NCBI RefSeq assembly: GCF_026213295.1
Contig: NC_079420.1
Coordinates: 11,117,548-11,181,547 of the forward strand
DNA length: 64,000 bases
Source: Gadus chalcogrammus
Taxonomy: Eukaryota > Chordata > Actinopteri > Gadiformes > Gadidae
Direction of reading: 5' to 3'
Part shown: positions 50,365 through 61,867 of the stretch, piece after piece
How positions within the stretch are numbered: position 1 is the first letter of the stretch
Layout: each line of letters opens with the position of its first letter
Position numbers and translations under genes: made by a program
Notes under the pieces: generated by a model
The model's database searches: none
Told to the model about the DNA's origin: nothing
The model's input: the letters and a program-made list of their open reading frames with translations, nothing else

Positions 50365-50901
50365 TGATATGTAGCCTAACTAACCCACCTGATGTGATGT
50401 AGCCTAACTAGCCCACCTGTTGTGACGTAGCCTAGCTAACCCACCTTCCTAGGCCGTACAGACCGTATACCTTGGGTAGTTCAGAGACTCGCTCTGGGGT
50501 CTCATTTATAAAACTGTGCGTGCTATTTGACAGGGTTCAAATAGCATATGCTTGCGCATTTCTACCTCGTGGAGCAAAATCTCGAGCTCAGACTCCGTGA
50601 AGTTTCGTTTTTTGCCTCTGTTCATGGTGCCAGGTGATCGGATTAAGAGGTGAATCTCAGGTCCAGAGGCCTATTTAAATGAAATTGCATATTTAAATGA
50701 GGGCGTGGACAGGGAGGAGTTTGGCACCTCGGCATGTGCGCTCAATTCCACGTTGATCGAGATGTACAAAAGAAACGTGCTTGGATCCATGCGTTCGCAC
50801 ACTTTGATACATCTGAATTTATTTGTGCGTAAGACAGTTTCTGGGTTTTGGCGTACGCCAAGTTTCAGTATGAAATCCACGCAAGTCTTAGTACATGAGG
50901 C

Positions 50902-52303
50902 CAGGGGCGGGCCGTACTATTAGGCAAACCAGGCATTTGCCTGGAGCCCCGGGCCCCATAGAAGGTTTTTGGGGGCCCCAATTTTTATTTATTTTTTTAC
51001 CTTTATTTTTCCCGATAAAACATTAAGAACAGTTTCTTATTTACAATATTGATCTGGTCAAGAGGGCCCCAATGCATATATTTTGTCCCCATATTTATTA
51101 TTTTTATAAAAATCTCTTCACAATAGTAGCATCGGGATGTCTAATTATTACTCATGTTTTGACGATCTTTCCGTGTGCACCCCCCTTCAGTCTGCACTAC
51201 ATGGACTATTCCATGTTACGCTCATCATGCGTATGCGGAAATTATGTCAAATTCAAAACGGTAAGCGGTAAGAGAGAGAGAGAGAGAAATCGAGTGAGAC
51301 ATAAATCGAGTGAAACATGAAGCGATCGTACGAAAGTGGGTCACATAAAAAGAAAGACCAAAGGCAGGACTTTCTTTCAAAGCTGCCAAAGCTATCCAGC
51401 TGTTTTACAGCCACCGCAGTGGCAGCGGGACCGTCGGCGGATCAAGAGCAGCCGTCAACGTCGTTTGCTGTCACGTTACTGCTCCTTTCATTCCAAGTGG
51501 CTCTGGCTCAGCCAGCAGCGATGCTAATGACGTGTGTCAACAAACTGACGGAGATGATGCACAACTGGTAGTGAATATTTCTCACTCTCCTTCTTCCACT
51601 TTGGTTATTGAAATTTATGACAATAACGATAACAATGACTGCGAGACACATAATCCTGTGGATGACCCAGCACTCTGGCCCAAGCTGCTGTGTCTTGGGC
51701 AGGTGCACACATATTCTGGTGGATGACCCAGCACTCTGGCCCAAGGGCCGCAGATTCACAAAAGCATACTATTACAAAGTAATGAAAAATGGTGAGAGGG
51801 TGAACAGGTCTTGGTTCGTCTACAGTGAAAGTGCAGACCGTGTTTTTTGCTTTTGTTGTTGCCTCTCTGGAAAACAAAAACAACTGAGTGAGGAAGGATT
51901 TAAAGACTAGAATAACCTTGCAATGCATCTAATCAACCATGAAAGGTCTGAAGAGCACAGGAAATATAGTGATAGCTGGACGCAGCTATCAATGGGTTTC
52001 CAGTAGTGGTTTCCAGTAGCTCACAGCAGATAGCTGCTGTGAGCTACTGGAAAACCTCAGGTAAATGAGGACTTATGGTTAACAGTCAGTGTAATGTGTC
52101 AACATAACTAATCTTATTGTTTTGTATGTTATTCTCAATTTGTAAATAGATAATTAACATTTGCATGAAAGAAGGATAGTGACTTTTGTTCATCCCTTGC
52201 ATGGAGTATCTCATTATGCGATATAAGGTACTGAGACCGGTAGATGCAGGGGCCCCCAAATGACTGTTCTCCTGGAGCCCCCAAAGGGCTAAGTTCGCCA
52301 CTG
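50902..52303 (+). mobile_element. hAT element, ZMYM-type transposase remnant
   Basis: Imperfect inverted ends CAGGGGCGGGCC / CAGTGGCGAACT with a perfect 8-bp target duplication CATGAGGC (50894-50901, 52304-52311). Plus-strand remnants: MKRSYESGSHKKKDQRQDFL from 51317, and DDPALWPK...NGERVNRSWFVYSESADRVF, then CFCCCLSG (51.72-51.91 kb), matching the TTF-type zinc finger at the N-terminus of hAT transposases. The catalytic core is absent. DDPALWPK occurs twice through a short local duplication (51658-51684, 51719-51745). Confidence 0.85.
52010..52053. repeat. perfect 20-bp hairpin
   Basis: Arms 52010-52029 and 52034-52053 are exact complements around a 4-base loop (ATAG); inside the hAT element. 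Confidence 0.85.
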
Positions 52304-52656
52304 CATGAGGCCCCTGGTCCTGCGGCTGTTGTAGGACTTCTAGTTCAGCGTCGCGGATCTCTGCGGCGCTACCTCCGGTGGACACGATGGGGCAGCAGAA
52401 CACTTCAGACTCCGGAGTACAACAATTTACAACCGTTGTACATACGCAGAGTGCGGTCTTCTTCCATTCCTGGGGTTGCCGGTTCGAGCCCCCACTAGGT
52501 ACAATTTAAACGGACAGCTGTTTTCGCAACACGAGAATGTACTGTCTCTATAGAGAATATTTATTACGTGATAATATTGTTAAAATGTACCTCCACATCT
52601 GTAAAGAAGGTTATGCATTATATAATTGAGTAAACAACACGCAGATGGTAAGAGTC

Positions 52657-52662
52657 TTTATT
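52657..52662 (-). terminator. candidate polyadenylation signal of psme3ip1
   Basis: TTTATT on the plus strand, in the right orientation about 1.3 kb past the stop codon. Would give a long 3' UTR containing the repeat at 53.1-53.66 kb. Tentative. Confidence 0.35.
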
Positions 52663-53109
52663 CACCTACATCACTTCACGTCTCAAACAAAAGAAAACAT
52701 AAAAACGTATCACGATTCGGCCAATAGCAACGTCTCCAGCTCTGCCTTCGCTCTTTTATTGGTTCACAACACGTGTCAATATTGTGTCAACAATCTAAGC
52801 AGTCTCTTCATTGCTCCACAGCTGTCAATCACTGTTCCCTCAGCCAATGGTACGCTGCAGTGCCGGGGACTGGGGGAGGGATGGGAGGGGCATGATGTCA
52901 TCGTCTAGGCTCGGGATTGGTTCATCTTAAACTGTGAGATTTGGAGGGGAGGGGCCATGTCAGCAAAACAGGTAGTAGTCGTAATGTTTTACATCAAAGT
53001 ATAGGCGTAAAATGTTGTACATCAACTCAAGAGGAATCAGTAATGGCTTCATAAGATTTAGTAGAAATATTCCCCATTGCAGAATTTCCACCATGGACTA
53101 AGGGACAGT

Positions 53110-53665
53110 GTCATCCACAGCTGAGAACAACACAACTACAACTAACCCCAACACGATTGACACAACTTACACAACTTACCCTAACACAACTCACCCTAAC
53201 ACAACTAACCAAAACACAACTCACCCCAAACCAACTAACCCCAAAACAACTAACCTCTTACGCAATTAACCCAAGCAAAACTAAACCCAATACAACTCAC
53301 CCCAAACAAACTAACCCAACACAACTGGCCCCAAACAAACTAACCCCAACACAACTAGCCTCTTACACAACTAACCAAAACGGGACTAACAAACACAACT
53401 TACCCAAACACAACTAACCTTAACATAACTTACCAAACACATCGAGCCCTAACAACAAACCTAACTAACCAAAATACAACTAGCCCTAATACCCAACATA
53501 ACTAGCCACACACAACTAACCTCTAACACAACTCACCATAACATAACTAACCCTAAACCAAATAACCCCTTACACAACTAACCCAAAACCACCTCCTAAC
53601 CCCTTAAACAATTAACTATAGCACAACTAACCCTAAACCAACTAACCGTAACACAACTGATGCAG
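53110..53665. repeat. AACACAACTAACCCC repeat
   Basis: Degenerate 14-16-bp units (CACAACTAACC, CAACTCACCCCAA). Confidence 0.9.
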
Positions 53666-54003
53666 CGTGCGTTCCAAATCATGCAGAAAACAATTCATAT
53701 TTCAGATAATTCTTTTTAATTTATATTCTATACCATTTAATATATCTATCATAATATATAATTTAAATATAATCTATTATCAACATCCTTATCACAGAGC
53801 AAGAACACAGAGGGGTGTGTGTGTGTGTATCTGTATGACTGAGCGTGTGTGTGTGAGTGTTTGTGTGTGTGTTTATGTGCCTGTGTTTGCTTGTTTGTTT
53901 GTGTGCTTGTGTGTGTGTGTGACTTGCGGTGCGCCCGGCCGCTGTGTGCGTGTGCGTCCCTGCGTGTGCGTCTCTGCGTGTGCATCTCTGCGTGTGTGTG
54001 TGT

Positions 54004-56109
54004 CTAGCGGTGCCCCCGGCCGCTGCGGTCTGCCCCCAGCAGGACGTCCACGCTACCTTCGCTGTCAGAGCTGCTCTCCGAGTCGCTGCTCCCGGAGTAG
54101 ACCCCCAGCCCGGGCAGGACCCCCAGCCCGGGCAGCACCCCCACACACACCGCCGCCGACGGGAGCAACAGCCGCTGTGGCACCGGAGCCCGCACTGCTC
54201 CTCCTCCCACTGCAAGAGACACACACTCATTACCTCCTCCTGCTCCTTCCTCTCCTCCTCCCCCCCCCCAAACCACAGGGTGTTGGTGAGGCTAGCAGGC
54301 ATCCCACTGAGGTTAACAGGTTTTAACATCCCATAATATTCACTGACCAGTGTCCTGTCCTGAGGCTCCGGTCTCCACGGCAATCTTGGGTTTCTTGCCG
54401 CTGTCTGACGACTGGGACGAGCTGGAAGTATCACACGAGAACTTAACTCAGTTCTGCACACGCTCAGTACCTTAATGATGCCGCTCCATTCTGATTGCCT
54501 ATTTACCTGCGTCTTTTGACAGCACCGGCCAATAGATGTGCCTGAGATAGGTGGCTTGTCTTTTGCTCCGCCCCTAACGGTTTAGGTCCAGCCTTCTTCT
54601 CTGGTTCGACAGTCACTCGCTTGACAAGCGCACTGTTCAACCATTAAGGATCACAGACTACCTGTAGCCCTTAACTCAAACATTAAGGAACAGACTACCT
54701 GTAGCCCTTAACTCAACCATTAAGGAACAGACTACCAGTACCCCTTAACTCAACCATTAAGGAACACAGACTATCCTTAAGGTAAGTCTATAAAATAGGT
54801 TTGTTTTAGTGAGCTGTGTATGTTATATAGGGTTAGCTGTATGTAATATAGGGTAAGCTGTGCATGTAACATAGAGTTAGCCGTGTATGTAACATAGAGT
54901 TAGCCGTGTATAATATAGAGTTTAGCTGTATGTAATATAGGGTTAGCTGTGTATGTAATATAGGGTTAGCCATGTATAATATAGGGTTAGCTGTGTATAA
55001 TATATGGTTAGCTACATGTGATATAGGGTTAGCTGTGTATCTAATATAGGGTTATCTGTGTATGTAATATAGGGTTAGCTGTGTATGTAATAGTGTTAGC
55101 TGTGTCCATAGGGTTAGCTGTATGTAACATAGGGTTTGCTGTATATAACACAGGGTTAGCCGTGTCTATAATAAAGTGTTAGCTGTGTCTATAGGGCTTA
55201 AAGTGTGTAATATAGGGTTAGCTGTATATAACATAGTGTTAGCTTTGTCTATAACATAGGGTTATCTTGTTGATAAAGGATATTCTGTACTCCAGCATCT
55301 CCTTCTTCTCCTCGTCTCTCCGCTGTTTCTCCACCAGACTCTGTTGCCGGGAGCACTCGTCCAGGAAGTGACTCTCATCCTCGTCCAATCCCTTCACCAT
55401 GTTCTCTGTAACCATGGTAACACCACAGTTGAGCCTTTTATCTAACATGTGGTGCTCCATCTTATCTACACGTTATGCTAATGTTATGCTTCATGGTGGG
55501 TAATGGGGGGGTTAGTGGCTATGAGGGTTAAATGGTTATGGGGGGGGGGTCGTTTTCTTGTTGGTTAGGGGTAATGGAGGGGATAGTGGTTATGGGGGGG
55601 TTTGTGTTCTGGGGAGTTAATAGTTATGGGGGGGAGAGGTAGGTATTGAGGATAAGTGGCTGGGTTCAGAGGTCAGGGGTCGTACTGAATTTGAACTGCT
55701 CCTCAAACTCCTCCTGCTTCTTGTCCTTCTGCTCCTGGAGACGCTCGAACAGACAGCGGTGGTCATAGTCCTCCTCTGGGGCCTCTATACACACACACAC
55801 ACACACAATATATCATTGATGATATGCAATATGAACTGTAACACACACAATGAGGCACAGCTTTGTGTGTGCATGCGTGTGTGTGCATGTGCATGCGTGT
55901 GTCTTTGTGCGTGCTTGCTTGCGCGTGCGTGCGTGTGTGTCTTTGTGCGTGCTTGTGTGTGTGTGTACATGCGTGTGTGTACCTTCGGGGTCGTCCGGCT
56001 TGCGGACCTGCTCCCACTCCTCCTGTCTCTTCTTCCTCGCCTCGTCAAGCTCCGCCTCCGACACAAACTTCCTGGTGAGGTCTGCACCTCCCGCCACCGC
56101 CGCTTCCAT
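54004..56109 (-). CDS. psme3ip1: PSME3-interacting protein (NIP30, FAM192A)
   Basis: Nuclear protein that binds the 20S proteasome activator PA28-gamma. Coding exons (minus): 55983-56109, 55686-55784, 55284-55405, 54507-54634, 54348-54421 and 54004-54209; 756 nt, 251 aa (human 254), phases all close. Landmarks: [20 protein letters not shown] and [63 protein letters not shown]; and the acidic serine-rich end [16 protein letters not shown]. The join from exon 3 to exon 4 works only with an AT-AC intron (54635-55283) carrying U12 signals. In the last exon an 18-bp unit is doubled, giving [10 protein letters not shown] where human has one LPGLG. A 5' UTR exon probably ends at about 56204, with its acceptor near 56235. 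Confidence 0.93.
54635..55283 (-). other. U12-type AT-AC intron of psme3ip1
   Basis: Starts ATATCCTTTATC and ends TCCTTAATGGTTGAAC, matching the U12 5' splice site ATATCCTT and branch site TTCCTTRAY with the branch A about 10-12 nt from the AC. No GT-AG pair gives an in-frame join here. Confidence 0.8.
54830..55262. repeat. ATAGGGTTAGCTGTGTATGTAAT minisatellite
   Basis: About 22-bp units within the AT-AC intron of psme3ip1. Confidence 0.9.
55500..55640. repeat. TTATGGGGGGG-type G-rich repeat
   Basis: Repeated GGTTATGGGGGG units within psme3ip1 intron 2; several G runs. Confidence 0.7.
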
Positions 56110-56281
56110 CCCCTCTAAACATACAAACACACACACACACTTAGATCCTAGGGGTACATAAAATGACAGAACTGCCTTCCTTTCTGTGCTGCGTTTACCT
56201 GCAGTGGAAGAACTGAAGACGTCACTGAGAAGGCTGGAACACAAAGCACATGAAATAAACACACATACAAACACAACATAC

Positions 56282-56615
56282 CTAACCCTACCCCTATAGG
56301 TCAGCTAGTAACACCCACAACATACCTAACCCTACCCCTATAGGTCAGCTAGTAACACCCACAACATACCTAACCCTGACCCTATAGGTCAGCTAGTAAC
56401 ACACACAACATACCTACCCCTACCCCTATAGGTCAGCTAGTAACACACACAACATACCTAAACCTGACCCTATAGGTCAGCTAGTAACACACATGATTAA
56501 CTAACCCTACCCCTATAGGTCAGCTAGTAACATGACAGACCTAACCCTATAGGTCAGGTAGTAACGTGACAGACCTAACCCTATAGATCAGCTAGTACCA
56601 CACATGATTAACTAA
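56282..56615. repeat. CCCTATAGGTCAGCTAGTAACA minisatellite
   Basis: About eight units of 40-60 bp upstream of the coding start of psme3ip1. Confidence 0.9.
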
Positions 56616-57142
56616 CCATAACCATTAAAATACAATTTATAATCCTACTAAGCCTGACTCTGGGTCCAAAAGACTCCAAACTGACAGATATCTTTAGGCC
56701 TCATAGTAATGAAAAGACCACTGTATTTAAAAAGGTTTGAAAGAATCGTACCATTTAATGTGAAGATGAATAAATAATAACTCATGAGTTAAGGGTTAAC
56801 TACAAATGCACCATACATTTAAAACAACCGACTCACGTGTTAATATAAGAAACGAAGAATGGTTACAGGATAGATTGATTGATGAGACTATATCTATATA
56901 TTATTATACTATTATTAGGTGTATTAATAAACACGGTTAATGTTTACAGGATATATTTATATAAAACGACATCTATATATATATTATTATTCTATTATTA
57001 GGTGCATTAAACCCCTCGGCCGGTGAACAGGAGACATCAACAAACTCAGCTCTGTGTGGTCCTGACGGCTTCTGTCCCACTGCTGCTTCAAGCGCACATT
57101 CTGAGACATACTTTAACATCCACCTCATTTAAACATCCATCG

Positions 57143-58121
57143 TTAAACATCTATTATACACAATATAGAAACACAACGTACCACAGTTAGCTCGTCGGTG
57201 CCACTGTAAATACCGTCCCCTGGTGTTACTGTAAATACCATCCCCCGGTGCCACTGTAAATACCGTCCCCCGATGTCATCGGAGATACGGTCCCCCGCGG
57301 TAGTCGGCTCCCTCTTCGTTGGTTCCGAAGATAAACTCAAGTGACTGAGGGAAAGGAGAGAAAGATCGTTGTGTCTCAGGCTCTGGGGGGTCTCAGACCA
57401 GAGCCGCAGAGAGAAAGGTCGATTTTTTTCGTTGTTTCTCAGGCTCTGTTGGTCCTAGGGCAGCTACTGAATATTCATGAGGTGTCGGCTGTAAGAGCCT
57501 TCTCATTGGAGGAATGGAGAAGGTTGGTCCCAGATCACGTGTGGGCGAAGGCATGGAAGCTATATTATAATCTTAACCATCTTTCACCTAATACCGAAAC
57601 ACACAAACCCTTAAGGGAAACAACCCCTTATACCTCCCCCACAATCAAGCCATGGGAGAGGCAGGGATGTATTGGCTGAATTCACAGTTTGGAGAGAAGT
57701 CCAGCAGTTGGTGTTGTTTGTTGTGTCTGGTCAATACATTTCTGTCTGTACACTGCCATGCAAACATATTTTTTTATAAATTATTGTACAGTATGAGGTG
57801 CTTGATTTTTCAAAAGATCTGAAATGTTCTGCTACTTGTTTGTGTGGTTGTGTGAATTGTGTTTCCTGTTTGACTAAATAATCCCAGTTTTCTACACCGA
57901 GGGGAAGCAATAGTCAAAAACTGTAACCTGAGCATTAATTACTAAACAGCCATTCTTGTGTCATTCATGGTAATGAAATTCTAAAAGTCCAGGCAAAACA
58001 GTGCTAATAAAATATATACCGGTACATCGCAGTTTGATATATGATGTTAATTCCTTCACTTTTTCACCAATGAACTTGAGGTCACTGGGCTTGGAACGCA
58101 CACACACACACACACACGCAC

Positions 58122-58158
<37 letters not shown>

Positions 58159-58560
58159 CATACACACCTTTCATACCTCTTAACGGGTCTGTGCATGTAC
58201 TGAAACATCAGCTCAGGTTCCTTCATTTCCTCTCAACGGCCGTCAAACGCCATGCACAGCAGGAATGGTGGAAACAATAGGGTTGGTAGAGTCTAGATAG
58301 AATGGCATAGTGTCTAGAATGTAACGTTGCCTAGAATATAACAGTGTCAAGGAAGAATGCAAACCCCAGCCCCCTGAAGGGCAAGAAAAAGGAAATACTG
58401 AGAAGGACTGCACAGTGGGGGACCCCTACTTCACAGTGGGGATCCCTCCTTCAGGGTTGGGGTCCCTCATTCACAGTGGGGATCCCCCCTTCAGGTTGGG
58501 GTCCCTCTTCCCAGGGTGGTTACGAGAGCACTGGGGGCCTCATTGCACACAAAGTAATAG
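57143..58560. other. 5' region of psme3ip1 and flank, no second gene recognised
   Basis: Includes a short repeat (CCACTGTAAATACCGTCCCC, 57.2-57.3 kb) and an alternating CA/CG run at 58100-58160. The plus-strand frame at 57341-57679 resembles nothing I know. Confidence 0.4.
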
Positions 58561-58659
58561 AAGCAAACATTTAAGATCATTTAGTTGAGAAAATAAAAAG
58601 ATTTCTAAGGTGTTGGGTGGTGGGCTGGCTGGTAACCGTCAGGGGAGACCAGGCATCCA

Positions 58660-59410
58660 GTCCCCACAACAGACCCGGCGTCCACTCACCACAACAGACC
58701 AGGCATAGAGTCACAGTCACCACAACAGACCAGGCATCCAGTCCCCACAACAGACCCGGCGTCCACTCACCACAACAGACCAGGCATAGAGTCACAGTCA
58801 CCACAACAGACCAGGCATCCAGTCCCCACAACAGACCCGGCGTCCACTCACCACAACAGACCAGGCATAGAGTCACAGTCACCACAACAGACCAGGCATC
58901 CAGTCCCCACAACAGACCCGGCGTCCACTCACCACAACAGACCAGGCATAGAGTCACAGTCACCACAACAGACCAGGCATCCAGTCCCCACAACAGACCC
59001 GGCGTCCACTCACCACAACAGACCAGGCATAGAGTCACAGTCACCACAACAGACCAGGCATCCAGTCCCCACAACAGACCCGGCGTCCACTCACCACAAC
59101 AGAACAGGCATAGAGTCACAGTCTCACAACAGACCAGGCATCCAGTCACAGTCACCACAACAGACCAGGCATCCAGTCACAGTCACCACAACAGACCAAG
59201 CATCCAGTCACAGTCACCACAACAGACCAGGCATCCAGTCCCCACAACAGACCCGGCGTCCACTCACCACAACAGACCAGGCATAGAGTCACAGTCACCA
59301 CAACAGACCAGGCATCCAGTCACAGTCACCACAACAGACCAAGCATCCAGTCACAACAGACCAGGCATCCATTCACAACAGACCAGGCATCCAGTCACAA
59401 CAGACCAGGG
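58660..59410. repeat. 81-bp higher-order minisatellite
   Basis: Units begin at 58680, 58761, 58842, 58923, 59004 and 59085, each built from three CACAACAGACC submotifs. 81 is a multiple of three, so both strands stay open for about 190-270 codons. After 59120 the order is scrambled into shorter units. Confidence 0.95.
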
Positions 59411-59760
59411 CTGTTTCCCAAGGTGAAGGCTGCAGCCTTGCTAGGACGCGTCCTTGCTAGTCGCGTCCTATGGAGATGAGAATAGAGTGCTAGCTCGAGT
59501 GCTTCCTAGCGTTTGTAACATTCAGACTTTGGAACGACTTGGTAGTGTGGAAGCGCTTCCGCTTCCGCTTTTTAATACTGCGTCTCCGCTTGTAGACACA
59601 TGTGCGCTTATGAATAAAACATGGAACGGAAGCAATCAAGCTGATCGATATTTATTTGACTTTTGTCTGTTATGAATGCGGTCATGTCTCCTTCGCATGG
59701 AGCCTCTTTGGGGAAGTCACAAAAGCTTTGTTGCGGTTGATCGAATCGTCTTTATTAAAA

Positions 59761-59906
59761 TAGGGTGACCAGATTTGAGTTTGTGAAAAAGAGGACACTT
59801 CGTCGCGGGGGGGGGGGGGGGGGCGAAAACATGGGTATTTTTTCTTTAGTTCGTCCGTGAACTTACATTTACGTTTAGGCATGGCTGCAGACAGTGGCGA
59901 TCCAGT

Positions 59907-59955
<49 letters not shown>

Positions 59956-60208
59956 TGTATCGTGAGCCTACGTACTTCATTGGGGGTTTCATTCCGTCTA
60001 TACACGGCACCTTCTCAACGAGCACATTAGATCGGTCGCCCAATGACAGACTCTCTCTACAGTCAGATAATATTAACAATAATATATATATTTTTCTTTT
60101 TTTGCGACGAGGCAAAATACCGGACGTTTTTGGAATCCCTGCCGGACGCATTTTTTAGGTCTCGAAAAGAGGACATGTCCGGGAAAAAGAGGACGTCTGG
60201 TCACCCTA
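59761..60208. mobile_element. TAGGGTGACCAG-ended DNA transposon (hAT-like MITE)
   Basis: Inverted ends TAGGGTGACCAGA / TCTGGTCACCCTA; flanking direct repeat ATTAAAA at 59754-59760 and 60209-60215. Subterminal AAAAAGAGGAC motifs on both sides. Contains two poly-G runs, one of 47 bases (59907-59953). Confidence 0.75.
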
Positions 60209-60215
60209 ATTAAAA

Positions 60216-60923
60216 GGAAAATCTATTCAATTTTTATAAAACTAAGTGAAATTGTCTGAGAACTTAATTCATGCATCACATTTACAGTACGGTTGATTAC
60301 TATTACGCAGGGGGGAAAAGACAAAGAAAGATGATAAACCTGTATTTATTTGGATATATTATTTAACTGATCTGATTAATTCATTCATATATGCCTACAA
60401 TCTACCAGTGCTTTGAACACATAAGTATATCATATAAAATGCAATTATATACGTTCATTCAAAATTAAAAACATTGCAAATGATCGGTTGTGCATTAATT
60501 TTAAAACATTGGATAGTGGCACTATCCCTTCCACCGGTAAACAAATGTTTGTGCGCCACCCTCAGGCGCACAAAAGCCTCCGTTTGCTGGGCTGACCCTA
60601 AAAAAAACGATTAAACACAAACAGGTATACATAAATAACGTAATCTTGTGAGCGAGTAAATTGACATTGGTGACAGTGGTGTTTAACACCAGCTACGTCC
60701 ATGCAAAATATAGCAACGTATCATTAAGTTGCAAAAACTTTTGAAAAGTGGCACAGGTCTTTAGGCTTGATTATTTGCATTAACATGATGAATCTATAAA
60801 AAGCAATACTGCACAAAATATTTCTGAAAGCTAATATAACTTCAATTCATTTGAACGTGTACTGCTCTGCCATTTTCTGCCACGGATGCAGCGATGCATC
60901 CGTGGCCGTGGAGAACACGGACT
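60216..60923. other. AT-rich spacer, no feature seen
   Basis: Unique-looking, about 65-70 percent AT; no reading frame or repeat recognised. Confidence 0.5.
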
Positions 60924-61617
60924 CTCTAAATCAGGGATGGGCAACTTTCATGATAAAGAGGGACACATTTTTCATCATAACCATCGGAGGGCCACATGAC
61001 TGCACACTTCAACTAAACGTGAGCTGAGAGAAGCTACACAATTTTGAATTTGGTAGATATGATTTCCTGTATTCTGGTGCATTTTGGGGATGGCCACTAC
61101 CTAAAAAATCATCCAGAATCATAACCTATGTACAGTATGTTAATTGAACCAACATACATTCATTTCATGTTTTCCATGCTCAAACAGCCACATGAATGGT
61201 CAGTATTTTTATCAGTGCAAAGGGCTCACATACATCATCATTCAATGAAGTCAAAAAACTGAAAAACAGTGGCCCAACATTAAGTGCAACAACTCAATGA
61301 AATCAAACCCAACAAGCAGTTGTAGTAGTTGTAGGGGCGACTTAAAGTGCGTATTGGAAGTTAATGTTTTTAAAAATATTTATACATAACATTCTCTGAA
61401 AATTGCTCTTTGAAATTAAAATGCAGGATTTTATCAGTTTAAAAGGGTATATCGGCAAAAAATCCAGTTTTAAAGTGACTATTTTGAGCAAGGCTTCAAA
61501 AACCGTTGTTTTTTTATGTGATACGTCAAACGCGTCATATTACGTAGGAATTGGTAGACGCTGTTGCTGCCTCAGCTCTATGCGTAGTTGTGAGCAGTTA
61601 CCGCGGTGAGGGGTCTT

Positions 61618-61690
61618 GTATTAATGATAATAATACATTTAATTTAGAGGCGCCTTTCAAGACACCCAAGGTCACCTTACAGAGCATTCC
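61618..61690. mobile_element. short LINE 3' tail-like fragment
   Basis: AATAATACATTTAATTTAGA then GGCGCCTTTCAAGACACCCA resembles L2-type 3' ends, as at 22.15-22.21 kb. Confidence 0.4.
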
Positions 61691-61867
61691 CCCCCCCCCC
61701 CTGTGGTTTTTGGGTTTTTCTAATCGACGAGATGAGGTTTTGTATCTGTGGGGGTTGTTCCAACTCCGACCTCTTGTCCGACCATCTCCGATTTGACAGT
61801 TTCCCCGATCGGAGAAAGGATGGAGCAGGCTTTCGAGCCTGCAAACCCTCACGTTAGTTGTACTCAC

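Larger units (their letters stand above)
50496..52314. mobile_element. second Harbinger MITE, split by a hAT element
   Basis: Starts GGGGTCTCATTTATAAAACT; its right end GTACATGAGGC stops at 50901 and resumes after the hAT as CCC (52312-52314). The minus strand near 50.58-50.63 kb encodes MNRGKKRNFTESELEILLHE, the first codons of the Myb-like Harbinger protein, showing derivation by internal deletion. Unsplit length is about 409 bp. Confidence 0.75.

Noticed and set aside
57341..57679. 112-residue plus-strand frame next to psme3ip1
   Set aside because: No recognisable motif, no splice or polyadenylation signals, and it contains simple duplicated sequence (GTTTCTCAGGCTCTG-like).
58680..59120. 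CRISPR-like array of regular repeats
   Set aside because: Direct 81-bp tandem repeats without unique spacers, in a vertebrate genome.
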